In this document: positions 8,468 through 16,094 of the stretch, piece after piece
Layout of the letters: each line of letters starts with the position of its first letter
Numbering within the stretch: position 1 is the stretch's first letter
NCBI RefSeq assembly: GCF_001017125.1
Contig: NZ_JXOJ01000002.1
Span: 745,017-809,016, forward strand
Direction: 5' to 3'
Length of the DNA stretch: 64,000 nt
Origin: Methanoculleus sediminis
GTDB lineage: Archaea; Halobacteriota; Methanomicrobia; Methanomicrobiales; Methanoculleaceae
The notes under the pieces: generated by a model
Databases searched by the model: none
What the model was told of the DNA's origin: nothing
Seen by the model: only the letters and a program-made list of their open reading frames with translations
Translations under genes and position numbers: made by a program

Positions 8468-10144
8468 CTACTCCGCAAGCTCCTCGCCGGAACTCACCAT
8501 CGCCACCACGTTGCCGTCCGCGTCCCGTAGAAGGGCGTTGTGCCAGAGTATCGGCCGTTCCTGCCCGTCCCGCGTGACGACCGGACTCTCCTCGAACGGC
8601 GGAGGCTCGACGCCGCAGGCCACGAGACGGTTGAAGTTCTGCGCGAGTCGGTCGCGCAGCCGCCCGGGCACGACCGTCTCAAACCAGTTCTTCCCTGCAA
8701 GATCTCCCTCGGGGTATCCCAGGATCTCGCTCGCCTTCCGGTTGACGAGGTCGATGGTGCCGTCCGCCCCGATCACCGCGATCATCACGCCCGCCGCCTC
8801 AAGGTAGCCCTGCGCCCGGTCGCGCTCGGCGATCAGGAGAACCTCCGCGGCGGCGCGATCGGTGACGTCCTCGGCGAACCCGAGCATGTACTTCAGCATG
8901 CCCCTTGAACTGAAGATCGGGATCTTCTTCATGGAGATGGTTCGCCCGCCCGGGGTCCGGATCTCCTTCTCAAGGGCGGCCGCCCGCTCCACGAGTTCCC
9001 GGTCGCCGTCGGCGAAGAAGGCCGCCATCTCCGGCGGGAAGATCTCCGCGGCCCGTTTTCCCGCCATCTCCTCCTGCGTCATCCCGAGGAACGTCTCGGC
9101 GGCCTTGTTCGAGAAGACGAACGTGTTCTCTTCCACTTCCCGAACAAAGACCATGCTCGGGATGTTGTTGACCACGGAGTAGAGGAACGACTTCCACTGG
9201 GCCACCCGTTTTGCGGCACGCGCCCGTTCGGTGACGTCGCGGCAGACCATCCGGTAGCCGGTGAAGTCACCGATCACGTCGTAGACCGGCGTCCCGCTCG
9301 CCTCGAGAACGACGGGGCTCCCGTCCCGGTGGAGCATCGTCCATTCGAAGAGAACCCGCGGTCTCGGTTCTGCTAAAAGAGAGGAAAACTGCTCCCTGAC
9401 CGGTTCTGCCTTCTCCGGGGGCATGAAGTCGCAGGGGGTCTTTCGAAGCATCTCCTCGGGTGCGTAACCGAGAATCTCCCGGCTTTTGGGGCTGACGTAG
9501 GTGAACACGCAGGCTTCGTCGACGTTCAGGATCAGGTCGCTGATATTCTCGACGAGGCTTCTAAAGAGGAGCTCGCTCTCGCGCAGGGCCTCTTCCGCCC
9601 GCCGCCCCTCGGTAATGTCCTCGAGGATGATGGTGACCCCCGGCGCCCCGTCGTTGAAGACGGTGGGGAGGAACTTGATCCTGAAGAAGAGTTCCTCGTC
9701 CTGCCGCAGGAACCGAAGTTCTTCGGTGACCTCGCGGCCGTTCAGGGCGTCGGTGATCCGGCTCCGTATCAGCGGGTGGTCGAACGCGGCGAGCGGCGAC
9801 GTCTCGATGGAGTTCCCGATGATATCGTCTCGCTCCCTCCCCACAAACGAACAGACAGCGTCGTTTGCCTGGACGATCCGGCGATCCCGGTCGAGCACCA
9901 GCACGAGATCCGACGAGAAGTTGAGCATGGCGGCGATGGGGACCCTCTGCGAGAGGTAGAAGACCTTGGCCTTCCCGTAGGTCTCCATCTCCACCTGGCC
10001 CGATACCAGGAGGACGTCGAGGTACCGGGAGACGGTGTTCCGGTTGATCCCGACGGCTGCGGCAAGATCGGAGACCGACATGCCGCGCGGATGCTCTTTC
10101 AGGGCCCGGAGCAGGAGAGAGAGTGCGTCGGTAGTGGGATCCAT
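8468..10144 (-). CDS. HTH-PAS one-component regulator with several PAS domains
   Basis: A 558-residue cytoplasmic regulator. A winged-helix DNA-binding segment at about residues 20-65 (MSVSDLAAAVGINRNTVSRY) is followed by four PAS domains at roughly 75-190, 195-310, 320-425 and 440-555. There is no histidine kinase domain and no membrane segment. HTH plus PAS proteins of this form are frequent in Methanomicrobiales and are taken to sense small molecules or redox state and act directly on DNA. I used the ATG ending at 10144; a TTG six bases upstream is less likely. The gene at 20558 has the same amino-terminal layout. The target genes are unknown. Confidence 0.85.
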   Translation of the reverse strand: MDPTTDALSLLLRALKEHPRGMSVSDLAAAVGINRNTVSRYLDVLLVSGQVEMETYGKAKVFYLSQRVPIAAMLNFSSDLVLVLDRDRRIVQANDAVCSFVGRERDDIIGNSIETSPLAAFDHPLIRSRITDALNGREVTEELRFLRQDEELFFRIKFLPTVFNDGAPGVTIILEDITEGRRAEEALRESELLFRSLVENISDLILNVDEACVFTYVSPKSREILGYAPEEMLRKTPCDFMPPEKAEPVREQFSSLLAEPRPRVLFEWTMLHRDGSPVVLEASGTPVYDVIGDFTGYRMVCRDVTERARAAKRVAQWKSFLYSVVNNIPSMVFVREVEENTFVFSNKAAETFLGMTQEEMAGKRAAEIFPPEMAAFFADGDRELVERAAALEKEIRTPGGRTISMKKIPIFSSRGMLKYMLGFAEDVTDRAAAEVLLIAERDRAQGYLEAAGVMIAVIGADGTIDLVNRKASEILGYPEGDLAGKNWFETVVPGRLRDRLAQNFNRLVACGVEPPPFEESPVVTRDGQERPILWHNALLRDADGNVVAMVSSGEELAE

Positions 10145-10628
10145 GTGCAAACAGTGTTTCGTGCCGGGAGATATAGGGTTTTGCAGTGCTGCATGCTATG
10201 ACGCTACACACAACGCCACACCACAATGCAAGGCAATGACCGAAAACGATATATGCCACCCGGATCAACTCATGATCCCCAGAGTCGAGAGACGGGGAAT
10301 CTCTCCGACAACCCGGACCGCACAGGCACGGCGGGCCGGGCCGGCGCAGAAACGGCTGGGACCGGTGAACACAACATTCACCACGCTGACTGCATCAACG
10401 TCACGATGCACCGGAAGAGACCCGGTGTACACAGGCACACCTCTCTAAACACTCATACCGGCACGGTGGACGCGGCGCCGGGGCGGGCGGCACAACCGCC
10501 CCGGAACCCGCCGCAGACACCGCATGGTTATCACACACCCTACAATACCTCTTTTTTTGCTCTCTCCCTCTAGGACGTCCGAAAACAGAGAGCAACATCT
10601 ATCTTCCATCAGAACAAAAATTCATGAA
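10145..10628. other. Intergenic region with a GC hairpin and no supported gene
   Basis: A 484-bp spacer between the leftward HTH-PAS gene and the rightward STAS gene. The HTH-PAS end has a TATA-like CCTATATCTC on the minus strand. A strong hairpin lies at 10478-10504 (CCGGGGCGG / CCGCCCCGG, 9-bp loop). The reading frames here have low-complexity composition and no recognisable domain. No tRNA fold was seen. Confidence 0.5.
10478..10504. repeat. GC-rich inverted repeat (hairpin)
   Basis: Perfect 9-bp arms CCGGGGCGG and CCGCCCCGG enclose a 9-bp loop. It lies in the intergenic region about 125 bp before the STAS gene and is not followed by a T-run, so it is not an obvious terminator. Confidence 0.5.
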
Positions 10629-10985
10629 ATGAGCGGGCACTTCGAGATCACCGAGAAAAAAGCCGGCACCGTCGATATCATCACGGTGAAAGGGCGGCTG
10701 GACGCAGGCTCTTCGGAGACGGCACAGGAGCGGATCAACAGGGTGCTCGACGCCGGAGGGAGGAACCTCCTCGTCAACCTCTGCGACCTCGACTATATCA
10801 GCAGTTCCGGGCTCCGGGTGCTGCTTGCCACGCTGAAGCGGCTGAAGGCCGACGGCGGGACGTTCCGGATCGCCTGCGCACAGCCGCAGATCCTCGAAGT
10901 CTTCACCATGGCGGGATTCCACCGGATCTTTTCGCTCTCTCCCGACGAGGCAACTGCGCTTGCCGGATTTCCGGCGGGACCCTGA
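10629..10985 (+). CDS. STAS-domain antagonist protein (RsbV-like)
   Basis: A 118-residue STAS domain protein, the antagonist member of a partner-switching set. The phosphorylation-loop segment YISSSGLRVLL (about 56-66) is present, with the serine cluster used by RsbW-type kinases. The ATG at 10629 gives the normal family length. It is followed within 30 bp by a membrane SpoIIE-type phosphatase and then an RsbW-type ATPase, all on the same strand. In bacteria an unphosphorylated STAS protein sequesters the kinase away from its target, but no sigma factor is expected here. About 39 of its residues match the STAS protein at 4177 by eye, so the two are paralogues. Confidence 0.88.
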   Translation: MSGHFEITEKKAGTVDIITVKGRLDAGSSETAQERINRVLDAGGRNLLVNLCDLDYISSSGLRVLLATLKRLKADGGTFRIACAQPQILEVFTMAGFHRIFSLSPDEATALAGFPAGP

Positions 10986-11010
10986 GCGGCACCACGGGCG
11001 GTAGACCGGC

Positions 11011-12378
11011 ATGGCGTTCTCCGGCTTCGGCGACATGTTCTTCGTGCTCCTGCAGATGATCTGCGTCATCATCGTGGTCGCCTACCTGATCACGCGGACG
11101 AAGTCGTTTACGCAGGTGCTCGACGGCATATTCTCCTGGAAGGGGCAGGCGACCCTCGTCCTCCTCTTTGGGGCGCTCTCCATCTACGGCACCGAGAGCG
11201 GGATCACCATCCTCGGTGCCACGGCAAACGTCCGCGACCTCGGCCCGATGGTCGGCGGGCTCGCCTGCGGCCCGGTGGTGGGACTCGGCGCCGGGCTGAT
11301 CGGCGCGGCGTACCGCTTCTCCCTCGGGGGGTTCACCGCCGTCCCGTGCGCGACCGCGACCATCCTCGCGGGGCTCTTCGGGGGGCTGATCTTCCTCCTT
11401 GCCGGGCGTAAATTCATCGGGATGCACGGCGCAGTCCTCTTCGCCGTCTGTATGGAGGCATTCCACATGGGGATCACCCTCCTCCTCTGCCGGCCGTTCG
11501 ATCAGGCGCTCGGGGTCGTCGAGGGGGTGGCCGTCCCGATGATCATCGCCAACGCCACCGGTGTCTTCATCTTCGCGTTCATCATCGGGAACCTGGTCGC
11601 CGAGCGGCAGACGAAGGAGGAGCGGGATACCTTCCTCTCTGAACTCGAACGCAAGAAGGCCGAACTGAAGATCGCGCACGACATCCAGATGAGTTTCCTC
11701 CCCGAACGGCTGCCGGAAGTTCCGGGCTTCGAACTCGCCGCCCTCTCGCTCCCGGCAAAGGAGGTCGGCGGGGACTTCTACGACGCCATCCCCCTTCCCG
11801 GCGGCCGGACGGCGCTCGTCATAGCCGACGTCTCGGGAAAAGGCGTCCCGGCAGCGCTTTTCATGGCGCTCTCGCGGACGGTGTTGCGGGCGAACTCGCT
11901 GGTTCCCCGGAGCGCCCGCGACGCCGTCGGCGAGGCCAACATGCTGATAGCCGAGGACGCGAAGTCCGGGATGTTCGTCACCCTCTTCTACGCGGTCGCC
12001 GACCCGGCGAACAAGACGATCACCTACGTCAACGCGGGGCACAACCCGCCGCTCCTCTTCCGGGCGGGCGGCGGGCGGCCCACGGGGCTGAAAGGAACCG
12101 GGATCATCCTCGGGGTCATGCCGGAGGCCGAGTACGGCGAGGAGACGATCCATCTTGCGAGCGGGGACCTCGTCCTCTTCTACACCGACGGCGTCACCGA
12201 GGCGATCAACCCCGGCGAGGAGCAGTTCGGGGAGGCGCGGCTGATCGAGACCGTCGCGGGCTCCCTTGACCGGCCTCCGGCCGAGATCGTCGAGAGGATC
12301 CGCGACGCGGTTATGGCGTTCTCGGGCGACGAGCCGCAGTTCGACGACCTGACCCTCATGATTCTCCGGGTGGTCTGA
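11011..12378 (+). CDS. 5TM-LYT sensor fused to SpoIIE/RsbU-type PP2C phosphatase
   Basis: A 455-residue membrane phosphatase. Residues 1-195 form a hydrophobic region of about five to six helices, with a segment resembling the 5TMR-LYT sensor (VRDLGPMVGGLACGPVVGL, GLIGAAYRFSLGG). After the linker helix with AHDIQMSFLP (222-231) comes a PP2C domain of SpoIIE type, with metal-binding acidic motifs EVGGDFYD (251-258), IADVSGKG (271-278) and FYTDGVTEA near the end. The expected role is dephosphorylation of the STAS protein in response to a membrane signal. It overlaps the following RsbW-type gene by one base (TGATG), so translation is coupled. Confidence 0.9.
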   Translation: MAFSGFGDMFFVLLQMICVIIVVAYLITRTKSFTQVLDGIFSWKGQATLVLLFGALSIYGTESGITILGATANVRDLGPMVGGLACGPVVGLGAGLIGAAYRFSLGGFTAVPCATATILAGLFGGLIFLLAGRKFIGMHGAVLFAVCMEAFHMGITLLLCRPFDQALGVVEGVAVPMIIANATGVFIFAFIIGNLVAERQTKEERDTFLSELERKKAELKIAHDIQMSFLPERLPEVPGFELAALSLPAKEVGGDFYDAIPLPGGRTALVIADVSGKGVPAALFMALSRTVLRANSLVPRSARDAVGEANMLIAEDAKSGMFVTLFYAVADPANKTITYVNAGHNPPLLFRAGGGRPTGLKGTGIILGVMPEAEYGEETIHLASGDLVLFYTDGVTEAINPGEEQFGEARLIETVAGSLDRPPAEIVERIRDAVMAFSGDEPQFDDLTLMILRVV

Positions 12379-12788
12379 TGGCGGAACTCACCGTGCGGGC
12401 GGAACTCCCGGCGCTCGCGGCGATCGCCGACTTCCTCGCGGAGACGCTCGCCGGGTGCGGCGACGAACTCGTCTTTGCAATCCAGCTCGCCGTCGACGAG
12501 GCCTGCAGCAACACCATCCTCTACGGATACCCCGGCGGGGAGGCCGGGACGATCACGATCGCCTGCACGGTGGACGACGACACCGTCCGCGTGACGATCA
12601 CCGACAACGGCGTTCCCTTCGACCCGCTCACCGCCCCGGTGCCGTCTCTCGACGTTCCCGCGGAAGAGCGGCCGATCGGGGGGCTCGGCGTCCACTTCAT
12701 CCGGACGGTGACGGACAGTGTGACCTATGCCCGCGAAGGTGAGAGGAACGTCCTCTCGATGGAGAAGAAGCGGCCGGCGTCACCCTGA
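12378..12788 (+). CDS. RsbW-type anti-sigma serine kinase (HATPase_c_2)
   Basis: A 136-residue GHKL ATPase of the RsbW/SpoIIAB family. It shows the N-box DEACSN (40-45), the G1 motif TDNG (75-78) with GVPFDP after it, and the G2 motif GGLGVHF (101-107). It is the third gene of the STAS-phosphatase-kinase run and overlaps the phosphatase by one base. In bacteria this kinase phosphorylates the STAS protein and otherwise binds a sigma factor. Since archaea lack those, its client here must be something else, perhaps an enzyme or transcription factor. It converges on the next gene with a 9-bp overlap. Confidence 0.88.
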   Translation: MAELTVRAELPALAAIADFLAETLAGCGDELVFAIQLAVDEACSNTILYGYPGGEAGTITIACTVDDDTVRVTITDNGVPFDPLTAPVPSLDVPAEERPIGGLGVHFIRTVTDSVTYAREGERNVLSMEKKRPASP

Positions 12789-13619
12789 CGCCGGAAGCGG
12801 CGACCCGAGCGCACGGGGGAGGTCTTCTTTTCTCGTGACCACCCTGGCGGACTCTTCGAGCATCAGGTTGACCCGCTCGTGGTGGCCGACGACCCGGAAG
12901 TCGGTGCGGAGCGCGACGACCTTCTTGCCAAGAGCATGCGCGTACCCCATCTCCCACGAGGTTCCCGAATCGGCGTCCGCGCCGTCGATGACGGCGACGA
13001 CGGTATCGACGTCGCGGAGCGCCGCGGTGTGCTGCGCAAAGATGTCCCGGTGCTCCTCCCGGCACCGGGTGTGGCTCGTGTCTCCCACCTCCTGGGGGAG
13101 GTAGACGTCGAAGAGGTGCGCTTCGAGGAGTTCCCGGAGCGCGAGGTTGTAGGTCTGCTCCGCCTCCGAGAAGAGCGGGGCGGCGAGGTAGACCCGGTAG
13201 CGGGCGAACTCCTTCACGTCGATCGCCGGGATCTCCAGGAACCGGGCGAGAAACGCTCCGCGCCCGGGCTGTTTCTCCGACGAGTAGTAGGTGGCGTTCA
13301 CCCCGCAGGTCGGGGAGGAATCCACCCCGACGATGGCGAGCGGCGGCTCCCCGCGATCCCGTATCACGGCACGGATCTCCGCCTCGAGCCGGTCGAGGAG
13401 GGCGGCAAACTCGTCGGTCGCGAGCCGCTCTACGAACGAGCCCGGGGAGCGGTCGGCGCCGAGGTAGATCGTCTCCGGGCAGGGGAGCGGGACCATCTCG
13501 ATCGAGAAGCGCCGGCACCGCTCCATCGCCCGACGGAAATAGCGCAGGTCCTCATCGGTCGTTATCCCGCGGGCGCGGCGCGCAGGATTCTGTATGCAGG
13601 GAGCGACGAGCACGTACAT
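12780..13619 (-). CDS. TudS-like (DUF523) domain fused to nucleoside 2-deoxyribosyltransferase-like domain
   Basis: A 279-residue two-domain protein. Residues 1-135 resemble the DUF523/TudS thiouracil desulfurase family: an early Cys in VLVAPCIQN (C8), a middle Cys (C47, LPCPET) and the signature SSPTCGVN (C105), three cysteines placed as for a cluster-binding site. Residues 142-265 resemble nucleoside 2-deoxyribosyltransferases, with YLAAPLFSEAE and DSGTSWEMGYA, where the glutamate is the expected nucleophile. I used the ATG ending at 13619, because the frame further upstream lacks family sequence. The fusion suggests salvage or repair of thiolated or otherwise modified bases. The gene is divergent from tsr3, with only 35 bp between the starts. 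Confidence 0.75.
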   Translation of the reverse strand: MYVLVAPCIQNPARRARGITTDEDLRYFRRAMERCRRFSIEMVPLPCPETIYLGADRSPGSFVERLATDEFAALLDRLEAEIRAVIRDRGEPPLAIVGVDSSPTCGVNATYYSSEKQPGRGAFLARFLEIPAIDVKEFARYRVYLAAPLFSEAEQTYNLALRELLEAHLFDVYLPQEVGDTSHTRCREEHRDIFAQHTAALRDVDTVVAVIDGADADSGTSWEMGYAHALGKKVVALRTDFRVVGHHERVNLMLEESARVVTRKEDLPRALGSPLPASG

Positions 13620-13654
13620 TGATAGTACCTGGACGGCGTACCATAACAAGACAG

Positions 13655-14146
13655 ATGATACCGCTCTACGCCTACCGGGACGACACCTGCGACCCCCGGA
13701 AATGCACGGTGAAGAAACTCGCCCGGCGCGGGCTTGCCCGGATCGTCACGAGCATCGCGAAGATCCCCCGCTCGACCCTCCTCCTCGACCCGACGGCGGA
13801 GAGAGCGGTCTCCCCCGCCGACCGGGACCTCCCCTCGATAACGGCGCTCGACTGCTCCTGGGAGGTGCTCGATACCGGGGCCGTCGCCTCCTGGCGCAAC
13901 CGCCGGGCGCTCCCCTTCCTCGTAGCCGCAAACCCGGTGAACTTCGGCCGGCCGTTCCGGCTCACCTCGGTGGAGGCGATGGCCGCAACCCTCTACATCC
14001 TCGGCGGGAAGGAGCAGGCCAGAGAGATCCTCGCCCCGTTCGGGTGGGGGCTCCGGTTCCTCGAGGTGAACGCCGACCCCCTCGAGGACTACTCGCGGGC
14101 AAAGGACAGTGCCGAGGTCGTCGCTCTCCAGGCGCTGTACATGTAG
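13655..14146 (+). CDS. tsr3: Tsr3-type 18S/16S rRNA aminocarboxypropyltransferase (DUF367)
   Basis: A 163-residue homologue of Tsr3, which transfers an aminocarboxypropyl group from S-adenosylmethionine to a modified pseudouridine of small-subunit rRNA. Visible motifs are YRDDTCDPRKCTVKKL at the amino end, LDCSWE near residue 68, RALPFLVAANPVNFGRP near 85-100 and LTSVEAMAATLYILG after it; these form the SAM pocket in this family. The ATG at 13655 starts exactly at the conserved beginning. It reads divergently from the TudS/deoxyribosyltransferase fusion gene, and both proteins concern modified nucleosides, though a functional link is not shown. Confidence 0.9.
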   Translation: MIPLYAYRDDTCDPRKCTVKKLARRGLARIVTSIAKIPRSTLLLDPTAERAVSPADRDLPSITALDCSWEVLDTGAVASWRNRRALPFLVAANPVNFGRPFRLTSVEAMAATLYILGGKEQAREILAPFGWGLRFLEVNADPLEDYSRAKDSAEVVALQALYM

Positions 14147-14215
14147 CCGGAACCCCGGCATCCCCGGGGTCGGCACGTATTTATTCCGGGAGCCTCCATT
14201 CCGCGTCCGAGGAAC

Positions 14216-14223
14216 AGGAGGTT
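14216..14223 (+). promoter_or_regulatory. Strong ribosome binding site for the 614-residue protein
   Basis: AGGAGGTT, 8 bp before the ATG at 14232. It fixes the start in a frame that is open further upstream into the end of tsr3. Confidence 0.7.
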
Positions 14224-14231
14224 ACCGGACC

Positions 14232-16076
14232 ATGGATACCGAACGAGAGAGGGCGCTCCTTGCCGCGGCCCATGCCGTGACGTTCAAGCCCGACTACATG
14301 ACCGTCGACAAGCTGGAGGCGGCGACCCGCGGCCACGGGGCGCTCGTGATTCCTGCGTTTGCCGCGGCGAACTCGCTTGCGGAGGACATCTTCTGCAGCA
14401 TCGGCGCGCCCGAAATGAGTCTGATGAACATGACGGTGGTCGATGCTTCGGCCCCCCACCTGCCGCTCGATACGATCATCGGGAAGGCGGTGGGTGAAGC
14501 GAAGCGGGGCGGGGCGGAACCGGCGAACGCAGCCCTGATCGTCGCGACGCTCGCCTACTTCTCGGGAAGCTGCGCCCGAGCCGGCGTGCCGCTCGGAAAC
14601 CGGAAACTCGGCGCCATCGCCCGGATGCATGCCGGCGGCGACCGGACGAGTGCCATCGCTTTGACGACGAACAAGTTCACCCACCGCATCCCGGCGTTCC
14701 CCGCCTACCTCGCGATCTACGAGGCGCTGATGGATAAGAAACTGACCCGGCTCGACGGCGCGGTTCTGCCGCCCTTCGTTGCCGGCGGCGGCGTCATGGG
14801 TCACGCGGCGCTCGGCGAGGACTACAACATCCCCGAACTCGCGAGAAACGCCGCAAAGGTCGGGACCGAGGCGTTGATGCGGAGCATGGAGGGCGCCGGG
14901 ACGACACCCTACCCCCTCTGGCCGGCCCTGATCGCGGCGGCGGTGACGATGGAACTCGTCCACCCGGACGCCCTCCTCGGGGAGGAGTTCGGGAAGTTCG
15001 GGCAGGTCGACTCCGCCTACCTCGCCGGGAAAGGGGCCGTCGAGGCGGCGAAACTGCCCGAGAAACTTCACATGCGGGGGACCGGGGAGGAGTACGACAC
15101 CGTCCGGGTCGTCGGCGACTTCGGGCTGATCTTGAAGGACGTCGGCGGGCCGTCGGTGATCGGGTCGATGGTGACGAACGAGCTCTTCGCCGGGTTCCAG
15201 GAGTCCGCCATGATCGGGGCGGGGTTCTCCGGCGGGCCGGTGAACGTCCCGCTCGGCCACCTCGCCGGCGACATCCTGCCGGCGCTCCGGCTGCTGCTTG
15301 CAAACGGCGGCGACGTCGAGGCGACCGCAACGGCGATCCGGGACTACAAGATGCAGTCGTTCATCGACCCCGAACTCGCCCTCTGCGGCCTGAACACCAT
15401 CGTCCGGAAGGCCGAGGTCGTGAACCGGGGTTCGGTGACGGAGGCCTGCATCCGGGCGAGCGAACCGGTGCGTGACCGGGCGATCTACCGGCGGGCGGCG
15501 AAGGTCTACGAGATGCTCAAGGCAGGTAACTCCCTTGAAGAGGCGGCCGGGGCCCTCGACGACGAGCGGAGAGCCCTCGTCGAGCGGCGGGGCTCCGCGG
15601 CACTCTCGGGGTTCACGGGGAAAGAGATCAGGTTCCGCTTCACGGAGATAGGTCCCCACGCACGGAGAACGGACGGGTTCACCGCGAAGTTCTGGGGGTT
15701 CGACCCGAAGGTCTCCTACGACATCGCCATCGACGGGAGGGACTACCATATCGAGAACCTCACCGCCCGGGTGGTCCCGGAGTACGCGCTTGAGGGGAAG
15801 GGGCGGGACGACCCCGATATGGGCACCGCCGTCTTCGTCGGCGCTGTCCTTACCCAGGAGATGCAGTATATCGGGCACACCATCATCAACATGGTCGTGC
15901 CGGCCGCGGTCGCCGCCGCCCTCGGAACCGGGCCTGCGGAAGCGGCGAAGAAGGCCGCAAAAGGCGCATACCTGACGAACGCCATCGCCGGCGGCCGGGA
16001 GGCGGCTGAAAAGGTCGCGGAACTTGCGCAGACGGTGTATGCAAGCCTCGGCAAACCGCTCGAAGGGGTGGAGTGA
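14232..16076 (+). CDS. Large conserved-looking protein of unknown function upstream of larC
   Basis: A 614-residue soluble protein that I do not recognise. The start is well supported: AGGAGGTT at 14216-14223 lies 8 bp before the ATG. The sequence is rich in Gly and Ala, with regular patches such as PPFVAGGGVMGHAAL, VRVVGDFGLILKDVGGPSVI and GGPVNVPLGHLAGDILP that look like enzyme active-site loops. It has few cysteines and no membrane segment. It ends 18 bp before larC on the same strand, so the two are very likely one operon. This makes it a candidate partner or client of the nickel-pincer cofactor pathway, which is inference from position only. It could instead be an unrelated metabolic enzyme. 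Confidence 0.7.
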   Translation: MDTERERALLAAAHAVTFKPDYMTVDKLEAATRGHGALVIPAFAAANSLAEDIFCSIGAPEMSLMNMTVVDASAPHLPLDTIIGKAVGEAKRGGAEPANAALIVATLAYFSGSCARAGVPLGNRKLGAIARMHAGGDRTSAIALTTNKFTHRIPAFPAYLAIYEALMDKKLTRLDGAVLPPFVAGGGVMGHAALGEDYNIPELARNAAKVGTEALMRSMEGAGTTPYPLWPALIAAAVTMELVHPDALLGEEFGKFGQVDSAYLAGKGAVEAAKLPEKLHMRGTGEEYDTVRVVGDFGLILKDVGGPSVIGSMVTNELFAGFQESAMIGAGFSGGPVNVPLGHLAGDILPALRLLLANGGDVEATATAIRDYKMQSFIDPELALCGLNTIVRKAEVVNRGSVTEACIRASEPVRDRAIYRRAAKVYEMLKAGNSLEEAAGALDDERRALVERRGSAALSGFTGKEIRFRFTEIGPHARRTDGFTAKFWGFDPKVSYDIAIDGRDYHIENLTARVVPEYALEGKGRDDPDMGTAVFVGAVLTQEMQYIGHTIINMVVPAAVAAALGTGPAEAAKKAAKGAYLTNAIAGGREAAEKVAELAQTVYASLGKPLEGVE

Positions 16077-16094
16077 GGAGCCCGGCGGGAAAGT

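Noticed and set aside
10226-10573. A 115-codon frame in the spacer before the STAS gene
   Set aside because: Low-complexity His/Thr/Pro-rich sequence, no ribosome site and no domain; it ends in the promoter-like region.
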